A stretch of 64,000 nucleotides of DNA, taken from contig NZ_CP085636.1 of assembly GCF_027571385.1 (NCBI RefSeq), positions 310,001-374,000 of the forward strand, given 5' to 3'. A program made the translations under genes and the position numbers. A model generated the notes under the pieces. The model was not told the DNA's origin. It ran no database searches and was given only the letters and a program-made list of their open reading frames with translations. Below are positions 56,386 through 64,000 of this stretch, piece after piece (positions within the stretch are counted from its first letter, which is position 1; each line of letters starts with the position of its first letter). The stretch comes from Shewanella sp. MTB7 (GTDB lineage Bacteria > Pseudomonadota > Gammaproteobacteria > Enterobacterales > Shewanellaceae).

Positions 56386-57594
56386 ATGGCGGTAGACCAG
56401 TTCATTATCTCGTTATGCTTAATCCTATTTTGCGGTAAACTTTTTGGGAGTTTATTTAAATGCCTAGCATTACCTGCTGTTGTAGGTGAAATCTTAGCTG
56501 GTCTGTTGTTAGGGCCAACACTCCTAAATTTTGTTACTCCTAACCCGACTTTAGCTGTACTGGCTGAATTAGGGGTGATCTTGCTGCTATTCTCCATTGG
56601 GTGTGAAACGTCCATTAAACGTTTATATCAAGCGGGTGGTCGTGCAGTGAGTGTTGCTGCATTAGGCATAATCGTTCCTGCTATTGTGATCGGTTTTAGC
56701 AGTGCATATTATCTGACGGATTCACCTTTTATTGCGCTCTATCTTGGTTGTGCATTAACCGCGACCAGTATAGGCATATCATTGCGGGTACTGAATCAAG
56801 CTAAACAAGCACAAACCCCAGTAGGAAACATCATTCTCGGTGCTGCGGTTATTGATGATATCGCTGGTGTGATATTGCTTAGCGTACTATTCAATTTTGC
56901 TAGCCATGGTGAGCTTGACGTTGCCAGCACCTTTATACTTATTGCCAAAGTACTGTTGTTTTTAATCTTGACTCCCCCACTGGCTCGGGCACTCATGTAC
57001 TTAGCAAGAGCGTTGAAGCCCGTTGCTGATAGTTCAGGTTACGAAGTCATCATTACTATGATTTTAATCTGCTTTTTTGCATGGCTTGCCCACTTATTCG
57101 GTGCGCCGGCATTACTCGGTGGTTTTGCTGTCGGCTTAGCCCTCAGCCGGCAGTTTATCTCTCCTCTTAATCGTTATTTAGTTAATCCCTTTGCTTTCAC
57201 TCACAAAATGGAGTTATCAACAGCTGCATTAGTGGATGTATTTGCTCCGATATTTTTTGTGTATGTAGGCATTAGTTTAGATTTAAGTCAGCTCGATTAC
57301 AGTGTTGGTGGGATATTACTATTACTTTGGTTATCCTTGTTGGCCATTCTAAGTAAATTATTAGCTGGTTGGCTTGCTGGGGGGCAATGGCAAACCAAAG
57401 CTGTGGTAGGTAGTGCTATGGTACCAAGAGGGGAGGTTGGTTTAGTGTTTGCCGAATTGGGGCTACAAATGAACATTATTGACAGTAAGCTATTTACCGA
57501 ATTAGTGGTGATTATTGCTATTACCACTCTCGTTGGTCCGCTATTGTTAAAGTGGAGTTTAAAAAAGCATGCAGATCTTTTAGACGTCCCTTAA
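56386..57594 (+). CDS. CPA2-family cation/proton antiporter
   Basis: 402 residues, about twelve membrane helices, no C-terminal regulatory domain. LPAVVGEILAGLLLGPTLL, AALGIIVPAIVIGF and the conserved Asp-Asp in ILGAAVIDDIAGVILL (helix 5 ion-binding site) identify the family (KefB/NapA/GerN type). It exchanges Na+ or K+ for H+; the ion cannot be told. GAGG seven bases before the ATG. KefB-type glutathione or TrkA domains are absent. Confidence 0.9.
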   Translation: MAVDQFIISLCLILFCGKLFGSLFKCLALPAVVGEILAGLLLGPTLLNFVTPNPTLAVLAELGVILLLFSIGCETSIKRLYQAGGRAVSVAALGIIVPAIVIGFSSAYYLTDSPFIALYLGCALTATSIGISLRVLNQAKQAQTPVGNIILGAAVIDDIAGVILLSVLFNFASHGELDVASTFILIAKVLLFLILTPPLARALMYLARALKPVADSSGYEVIITMILICFFAWLAHLFGAPALLGGFAVGLALSRQFISPLNRYLVNPFAFTHKMELSTAALVDVFAPIFFVYVGISLDLSQLDYSVGGILLLLWLSLLAILSKLLAGWLAGGQWQTKAVVGSAMVPRGEVGLVFAELGLQMNIIDSKLFTELVVIIAITTLVGPLLLKWSLKKHADLLDVP

Positions 57595-57941
57595 TTAGCT
57601 TGTGCTCAAGTCAATTATAGTTAGTTATGTCTGTACCTCTCTATTTATCTACTTTCGTCCGTGATGTAGTCATCTCTCTTTGTGACTATGACTTTGTTAT
57701 AATATCAGTATCGTTTTTGAAAAGCGGAAATAATTATAGAGTAAGCTACGTCAAAATTGCGTCAAAATAATTGCACTATAAATTAAATTTTACGTTTCTG
57801 TTGTGTGGTTAGAAAATCTCCATTAAGAACGTTTATCCGTTACCGCTATTTGAGTAAAGTTACTGCTACTGGTTTATCAGTTTGTAGTTTGGTCGCTTGT
57901 GACCTTGAATAGTTTTGATTGGTTTCGGAATGATGGGACAG
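57595..57941. other. 347-base upstream region of the LuxR/RR/HK operon
   Basis: No gene. It contains a nine-base direct repeat CGTCAAAAT at 57749-57757 and 57760-57768, 11 bases apart, the spacing typical of OmpR-family response-regulator sites; autoregulation by the downstream regulator is conceivable. The LuxR start inside 57915-57942 is unclear, because no strong ribosome site is visible. Confidence 0.45.
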
Positions 57942-58700
57942 ATGAATAGCAGTGCATGGTTAATAGATGAAAGTAAGTCTGATCTAAATCCTTTAGCTGA
58001 AGATCTCCTCAATAATATAAAATCTCCAATTGCTGAACTGGGTTTCGGTGGATTTTGGTTTCAAGGAATAGCCAATAGCGCTTATCAAGACTATTTAGGT
58101 AACAACCGTAAAAGTTTGCTGACACGTAAAGTGTTAAGAAGCAGTGGCGGCGTACTTGCTTCCTCACCGAAAGTTAAACTGTTGCATCAACAATACGTGA
58201 CGCGTGTCGCGTCTACGGATATTAACTTTGGTGCGGCCTTGAAGCTTGATTCTCCCTATTGCTATGTTCTCTCCCAAGATGGTCAGCCGACTAAAGTTCA
58301 AAAACTGTTTAATAGCCATGGTATCAATACAGTCCTTAGTTGGCCGTTGAAGCATTTTGCATCGGATACTTGGAGCGGTCGATTTACACTATTGTCAAAA
58401 TACTCATATGAAGAGTTAAGACTTGCAGAATTAGAGCAGACATTAAAACAAACTCAACTGACACTATTTGAACATTTTCATAATGAAATAAATCCTTATC
58501 GGCAATACAATTTGTTTAATAAAACGGCAATAAAGGCATTAAAAATGGCTGCTACCGGGTTACACAACCACGAGATCTCTGTGCAACTGGATATTACAGT
58601 TCGTGGTGTGGAATACCACCTTGAGTCTTTGAGAAATAAGTTGTCTGCCAGCAATAGGGCCAATTTAGTTCATATTGCCCATCAATTGGAAATTATATAG
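57942..58700 (+). CDS. LuxR-family transcription regulator (autoinducer-binding-like N domain)
   Basis: 252 residues from ATG 57942 (MNSSAWLIDESKSD); in-frame starts at TTG 57915, ATG 57930 and ATG 57933 are possible. The N-terminal part (about 1-165) is laid out like AHL-binding domains (LGFGGFWFQGI, ILL-rich, YSYEELRLAELE linker), but the ligand pocket residues are not diagnostic. The C-terminal GerE-type helix-turn-helix is clear: LFNKTAIKALKMAATGLHNH, EISVQLDITVRGVEYHLESLRNKL. The response regulator starts three bases after its stop. No luxI is nearby, so it may answer a non-AHL ligand. Confidence 0.82.
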   Translation: MNSSAWLIDESKSDLNPLAEDLLNNIKSPIAELGFGGFWFQGIANSAYQDYLGNNRKSLLTRKVLRSSGGVLASSPKVKLLHQQYVTRVASTDINFGAALKLDSPYCYVLSQDGQPTKVQKLFNSHGINTVLSWPLKHFASDTWSGRFTLLSKYSYEELRLAELEQTLKQTQLTLFEHFHNEINPYRQYNLFNKTAIKALKMAATGLHNHEISVQLDITVRGVEYHLESLRNKLSASNRANLVHIAHQLEII

Positions 58701-58703
58701 ATC

Positions 58704-59378
58704 ATGTTGGTTCTCCTTGTCGAAGATAATCGACTTTTAGCTAAAAATATCATTCAGTATCTGGAGTTAAATGAGATTGAATGTGACTACGCAGAGACTC
58801 TTGAAAGGGCTGAAGAGAGCATATTTAACAATAAATTTGATGCGATAATATTGGATCTTAATCTGCCCGATGGTGATGGGATCACTGCATGTAAGAGATG
58901 GAAAGAGCAATGTGTTATGGCTCCAATAATCATGCTAACAGCACGGAGCAATTTACAAGACAGGCTTTCAGGTTTCGAGGCTGGAGCCGATGATTATCTC
59001 GTTAAACCTTTTGCGATGGCAGAGTTAGTGGCACGCCTTAGGGTAGTGTCTCAACGACGTCCATCGCCAAAACGGCTCACTATTGGTGATCTCGAATTTG
59101 ATTTTGGTGCACATCTAGTTTATCGCCAAGGCCAGCAACTTATTTTGTCGCGCACGGGATGGCAGATCCTCTCATTTCTAGCTCGGAGGAGTCCTGAAAC
59201 CGTTGAACGGGAGGAGATCGAGCGCTTGTTGTGGCCAGATAGTCTACCCGATAGTGATAGTTTGAGAAGTCATATGCACCTGCTTAGAAGAGTGGTTGAC
59301 AAGCCATTCGAACAAAAACTTATTCATACTATTCGTGGTGTTGGCTTGTGTTTAAGGGTAGAAAATGCAGAAGCCTAA
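58704..59378 (+). CDS. OmpR-family response regulator
   Basis: 224 residues. Receiver domain with Asp7/Asp8-type acidic pair (VLLVEDNRLLA), phosphoacceptor Asp51 in IILDLNLPDGDG, Thr in IIMLTARS and Lys in LVKPFAMAEL; then a winged-helix DNA-binding domain (about 125-220, LSRTGWQILSFLARRSPETV, LLRRVVDK, IHTIRGVGLCLRV). It pairs with the kinase whose start overlaps its stop by 14 bases. Probable target operators are the direct repeats upstream of the operon and possibly palindromes before the lyase gene. Confidence 0.95.
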   Translation: MLVLLVEDNRLLAKNIIQYLELNEIECDYAETLERAEESIFNNKFDAIILDLNLPDGDGITACKRWKEQCVMAPIIMLTARSNLQDRLSGFEAGADDYLVKPFAMAELVARLRVVSQRRPSPKRLTIGDLEFDFGAHLVYRQGQQLILSRTGWQILSFLARRSPETVEREEIERLLWPDSLPDSDSLRSHMHLLRRVVDKPFEQKLIHTIRGVGLCLRVENAEA

Positions 59379-60585
59379 GCTGAGTTTGAAGCGTGTATAT
59401 CAAGTTTACGGCTTATGTTTTTTAGCGATCACCCTGCTTATAAACTTTCTTATTCCCCTGTGCATGATGTGTACTGGAATGTTCAGTATGCATGAAATCA
59501 CCATGAGAAACGCTGGTCAGGTGGCAGAAACTTATGCCTGTGCTAGCCAAGGTGCCATTGAAACTGAAAATATCACGGTCTACACCAGTTGGGATTTAGT
59601 GCCAGATCAGGTAAAGGCGATCAGTGGTGGCTTGCCTCCAGAGCAGGCACTTGATGTTGAGCATCAGCACTCAGACGGAAAGTTTATCGATGGGCTGATG
59701 CTTTACTCTACCAAAGAGGGCAAAGCCTATTATGTCTGGCTGCATTATAACGCTACCCATGAGTTAGAATTTGCTCCCAAGAACATGGCAGCTATTCTCC
59801 TGTTAGTTATCATGACATTTTCGGTAAATACTATTCTCGCCTGGTACCTGCAGCGTCGGGTGATCTTGCCGGTTCATCAGATTAGCGATGCAATCAAACA
59901 ACACGACTGGCAAGGTATGCAGCAACTTAAATTTCCAAAGCAATGCTACGCCGAACTCCAATCCATTGTGGATGCGCTGGACAGCTCCATTAAGCAGCTG
60001 AAAGAAGCACAGCAGCGAGAGCTCTCTTTTCTGCGATTCGCAAGTCATGAACTAAGAACTCCTATTGCCATATGTCAGTCATCATTTGAAATTTTATCTC
60101 TGCAACAAGGCGAGCTCACAGGCCCAACCTTACATGCTAGCCAGGCGACAACCCAGATGAAATCAATCACAGAGACCCTACTTTGGTTAATGAGCTCAGA
60201 CTGTAGCCCTATGAATAGCTGTGATGTGAAACTGTCACGATTACTTACTGAGATTGTTGATGATCAAAAATATGCTCAAGGGAGTGATGTCAAGGTTGAT
60301 TTAATATGTGATGAAACAGAGATTCACGTGCTCAAGGAGCCCTTAACGATAGTGTTGAATAATTTGATCCGTAATAGCTTAGAGCATGGTGCTAAGGGGA
60401 TAAAAATTGAGCAGATAGGTAACAGGATCGATATTGTTAACCCTTTGTCGAAATATAATACTAGCGGTTTTGGACTTGGATTGATGTTAGTTGAGAGATT
60501 AACCAAACAACTTAATTGGAGCTATTCGACATCCAATGGTGATAATTACTTCAGGGCTAGATTAATTATACATTCTAATCAATAA
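59365..60585 (+). CDS. Sensor histidine kinase with a periplasmic domain
   Basis: 406 residues. Helix 1 (about 13-36, including Cys32, Cys36), a ~105-residue periplasmic domain of unknown fold, helix 2 (141-163), a HAMP-type linker, and a HisKA H-box with His228 in RFASHELRTPIAI. The ATPase domain has NNLIRNSLEHGA (N box) and GFGLGL (G2 box), but the G1 box (normally D-x-G-x-G) is replaced by IDIVNPLSKYNTS, an atypical lid. It should phosphorylate the preceding regulator. Periplasmic ligand unknown; the lyase/reductase substrate or product is the obvious guess. Confidence 0.9.
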   Translation: MQKPKLSLKRVYQVYGLCFLAITLLINFLIPLCMMCTGMFSMHEITMRNAGQVAETYACASQGAIETENITVYTSWDLVPDQVKAISGGLPPEQALDVEHQHSDGKFIDGLMLYSTKEGKAYYVWLHYNATHELEFAPKNMAAILLLVIMTFSVNTILAWYLQRRVILPVHQISDAIKQHDWQGMQQLKFPKQCYAELQSIVDALDSSIKQLKEAQQRELSFLRFASHELRTPIAICQSSFEILSLQQGELTGPTLHASQATTQMKSITETLLWLMSSDCSPMNSCDVKLSRLLTEIVDDQKYAQGSDVKVDLICDETEIHVLKEPLTIVLNNLIRNSLEHGAKGIKIEQIGNRIDIVNPLSKYNTSGFGLGLMLVERLTKQLNWSYSTSNGDNYFRARLIIHSNQ

Positions 60586-60911
60586 ATATATTGCAGTGCT
60601 TTTGTGAAGCAGGATTAATTATTTATTAATAGATAGTGGCTAGGTCACATTATTTTCCTTGTGTATGGTGCATGTACTTATCTATTAGCCATTGTTCATT
60701 CGTTGTAATTTATTTTGTTTGTTTTTTAAATTACTGCTCATTTCCACACTGTTTTTAAACCATGAAATATTATAGTGAGCGATATCACTTCATAATATTT
60801 GTTATACGTTAATCTATGCTCAATTTTTAAATTGAAATTCTCATCATAGTTCTAAAATAAATTTTATACGGGCCAGTGTGACATCACACCGTAATATACA
60901 AAGGAATAAAA
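60586..60911. promoter_or_regulatory. 326-base promoter region of the lyase-family gene with two palindromes
   Basis: No gene. Palindrome A (60766-60799): AATATTATAGTGA, GCGATA, TCACTTCATAATATT, with two extra bases in one arm. Palindrome B (60876-60889): GTGTGACATCACAC, centred about 29 bases before the ATG, so it may overlap the start of transcription or block ribosome access. Ribosome site AAGGA precedes ATG 60912. Either palindrome may be the operator of the adjacent regulators. Confidence 0.55.
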
Positions 60912-62588
60912 ATGATTGTTAAACATAAGTTGAAACTAAGCTCTTTGGTTATTGCATTAAGCTGTGGTGTCGCTCCGATGGTGACATTCGGTGTTATGGC
61001 TGAGACTATCAGCCTAACAGGTACAGATCTAACTATTGAGCAACTGCTTAAAGTTCAAAGTGGTGAAGCGAACGTTACAGTAAGTCAAAAAGGTAAGCAG
61101 AACATTCAGGACAGTTTTGATCTGTTGATGGATTCTGCTCGTCAAGGAACACCTGTTTACGGTCTAACTGTTGGCGTTGGTAAGAACAAAGATACCGAGG
61201 TTTTCGGTAAAGATGGCAAGATGTCTGATGAAGCTGTAAAGCTATCTGAAGACTTCAACCGTGACATGCTATTCACTCACGCCGCAGCATCTGGCGAGCC
61301 AATCGATCAATCAGTAGTGCGTATGGCGATGACTATTCGCCTAAACCAAATTGCTACTGGTCATGTTGGTGTTCAGTCTGACGTTGCTCGTTTGTACGAA
61401 CAGTTCGTCAACAAGAACATCATCCCTGTCGTTCCTTCAAATGGTTCAGTGGGCCTTTCAGATATCCTATTAGCATCGCACATAGGTGCAGCTATGATGG
61501 GCGAGCATGAAGTGTTCTATAAAGGCGAACGCATGCCAGCTGCTAAGGCGCTAAAAGCTGCGGGTATTAAGCCGCTAATACCATTTGGTAAAGATGGCTT
61601 ATCTATCCTTTCTAACAACGCTATATCAACAGCGCAGTTAGTACATGCTATGGGTCAAGCGGAGCAGTTGCTTGAGTTCTCTCCTAAGCTTATTGCTGCG
61701 GGTCTCGAATCTATCAATGGTAATATCAGCCCAATTCTTCCCCATACGCTAGACGCTCGTCCTATGCCACATGTACAGGAAGTGGGTAACGACATCCTTA
61801 ACAACCTTGAAGGTGGTTACCTATTCCAACGTGACGAAAATCGTCCTCTACAAGACAGTCTGTCATTTCGTGGCGCCCATTGGCCTGTAGCTAATGCTAT
61901 CAGCCAGTACAACAACCTTGAAGAGTTGGTACACATTCAGATCAATAGCTCTGACGATAACCCAACGGTATACCTGAATGCTAAGCACTCACGTTTCAAC
62001 AAGTATCCACAAGTTGAACAGTACTTCACTGATGGCAAGGTATCTGGTGCGATTAACTCGTCTGCTAACTTTGACACTATTCAGTTAGCAACGACGACTG
62101 AAGCGTTCAGCATCGCGATGGCTCAGTTAGGTAAATACTCATCAAATCGTCAAATTAAGATGATCGATCCATACTTCACCGGTCTACCACGTTCGCTTGT
62201 GAATCCAGATGATACCAATGGCCAGAGTTTCTATACGCTGCAAAATGGTTTCACTGCACTATTTGTTAATATCGCCCACGCGTCTAATCCAGTCTCTTTC
62301 TATGGACAGGCTAACCAAGGCGGTATCGAAGATAACTTCAGTAACTTCCATCAGGCTTCTAAGAACTTGACCACTGTTGTTGATGGTGTTTCTTACATCT
62401 ACGCATTCGAGTTAATGACTTATGGTCAAGCATTAGATCTGCAGAAGAAAGTTTATAATCGAGATCTTTCTGATGCTAACAAGGCGCTATTAAAAGGTTT
62501 ACGTGAAACTGTAGAGTTCTATGCTGATGATACCCGTACTTTCACAGTCGACATTGAAGCATCACAAAAATTCTTAATGAAATACTAA
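60912..62588 (+). CDS. Secreted aromatic amino acid lyase-family protein lacking the MIO triad
   Basis: 558 residues with a signal peptide (1-30, cleavage after VMA). Mature part aligns end to end with histidine/phenylalanine ammonia-lyases: catalytic-type Tyr83 in YGLTVGVG, VPSNGSVG (174-181), VFYKGERMPAAKALKAAG, INSSDDNP (344-351), QANQGG (466-471). But the Ala-Ser-Gly triad that makes the MIO cofactor is replaced by LSD (182-184, one residue short), the MIO-side Asn by Ser234-Asn, the Tyr of YSLR by Leu317 (Arg320 kept), the His of NFH by Asp388, and the Glu after ANQ by Gly470. So ordinary ammonia elimination is unlikely; a new lyase, isomerase or binding role is possible. A terminator follows. 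Confidence 0.85.
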   Translation: MIVKHKLKLSSLVIALSCGVAPMVTFGVMAETISLTGTDLTIEQLLKVQSGEANVTVSQKGKQNIQDSFDLLMDSARQGTPVYGLTVGVGKNKDTEVFGKDGKMSDEAVKLSEDFNRDMLFTHAAASGEPIDQSVVRMAMTIRLNQIATGHVGVQSDVARLYEQFVNKNIIPVVPSNGSVGLSDILLASHIGAAMMGEHEVFYKGERMPAAKALKAAGIKPLIPFGKDGLSILSNNAISTAQLVHAMGQAEQLLEFSPKLIAAGLESINGNISPILPHTLDARPMPHVQEVGNDILNNLEGGYLFQRDENRPLQDSLSFRGAHWPVANAISQYNNLEELVHIQINSSDDNPTVYLNAKHSRFNKYPQVEQYFTDGKVSGAINSSANFDTIQLATTTEAFSIAMAQLGKYSSNRQIKMIDPYFTGLPRSLVNPDDTNGQSFYTLQNGFTALFVNIAHASNPVSFYGQANQGGIEDNFSNFHQASKNLTTVVDGVSYIYAFELMTYGQALDLQKKVYNRDLSDANKALLKGLRETVEFYADDTRTFTVDIEASQKFLMKY

Positions 62589-62639
62589 GAATAAATAATA
62601 TAAAAGTTAAGTAAGTTATTATTTAGCTTCTAATAAAGG

Positions 62640-62668
62640 GCATCGAACTTATGCTTCGATGCCTTTTC
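62640..62668 (+). terminator. Rho-independent terminator between lyase-family gene and reductase gene
   Basis: GGCATCGAA (62640-62648) pairs with TTCGATGCC (62656-62664), seven-base loop, TTTT. It would end most lyase transcripts before the reductase, or set a ratio between the two. Confidence 0.88.
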
Positions 62669-62687
62669 GTATTAATAATTATAGTTG

Positions 62688-62702
62688 TAAATATAATTTA
62701 CC
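62688..62702 (+). promoter_or_regulatory. GTAAAT-ATA-ATTTAC inverted repeat before the reductase
   Basis: 15-base inverted repeat about 40 bases upstream of ATG 62742. AT-rich, so chance is possible; candidate regulator site for a separate reductase promoter. Confidence 0.35.
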
Positions 62703-62731
62703 GTTCGATTAAACACTCGTTATTCTTATAA

Positions 62732-64000
<1,269 letters not shown>

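Noticed and set aside
60876..60889. CRP or FNR site at GTGTGACATCACAC
   Set aside because: CRP needs TGTGA-N6-TCACA and FNR TTGAT-N4-ATCAA; here the arms are separated by two bases, so the site is kept only as an unassigned palindrome.

Overview
The window looks like a chromosomal segment of a marine Shewanella or a close gammaproteobacterial relative. The reasons are gene content and order: a near-canonical 187-residue tetrahaem CymA, a lexA-sulA / plsB divergent pair beside a complete cox (aa3-type oxidase) assembly cluster, TonB/nagA carbohydrate uptake, a flavin-based periplasmic reductase, and moderate-to-low GC intergenic DNA. No rRNA, tRNA, CRISPR array, insertion sequence or phage gene was recognised. 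Family names come from recognising motifs and family layouts; no database search was possible.

Layout. 1-3.5 kb: end of a TonB-dependent receptor plus nagA unit (amino-sugar uptake). 4-18.1 kb: housekeeping genes (greB, a methyltransferase, tex, an LtaS-like membrane sulfatase-fold enzyme, bioH, a comF-type gene, a secreted M14 peptidase, nfuA, a MATE transporter, a polysaccharide deacetylase). 18.1-26.9 kb: one chemotaxis operon on the minus strand (STAS protein-cheY-cheA-cheW-mcp-cheR-cheB). Its receptor carries five tandem PAS repeats and no periplasmic domain. 27-36.3 kb: cytochrome c oxidase and its assembly factors (coxB with two c-haem domains, coxA, cox11, coxIII, surf1, ctaA, ctaB, sco and a small Sco-like protein). 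36.7-42.1 kb: lexA-sulA with two SOS boxes, plsB, and an aromatic amino acid permease. 42.2-45 kb: a diguanylate cyclase, a single-domain haemoglobin and a two-domain VOC protein. 45-52.2 kb: a copper/silver-type efflux and metal-binding cluster (cusA, cusB, metal-binding periplasmic proteins) with a permease remnant inside it. 52.5-57.6 kb: cymA, a yejM-like gene that appears frameshifted near its 3' end, a universal stress protein and a CPA2 antiporter.

57.6-64 kb is the most unusual part. Three regulators lie head to tail (LuxR-type, OmpR-type response regulator, histidine kinase). They are followed by a secreted protein of the histidine/phenylalanine ammonia-lyase family that lacks the Ala-Ser-Gly triad needed for the MIO cofactor, and then by a lipoprotein flavin reductase of the urocanate/fumarate reductase family, cut by the window end. 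I infer an extracytoplasmic respiratory module: the lyase homologue makes or binds an unsaturated acid, the reductase uses a 2-enoate as electron acceptor (CymA, 9 kb upstream, is a plausible quinol-side donor), and the regulators tune expression. The substrate is unknown, and whether the lyase homologue is catalytic is open.
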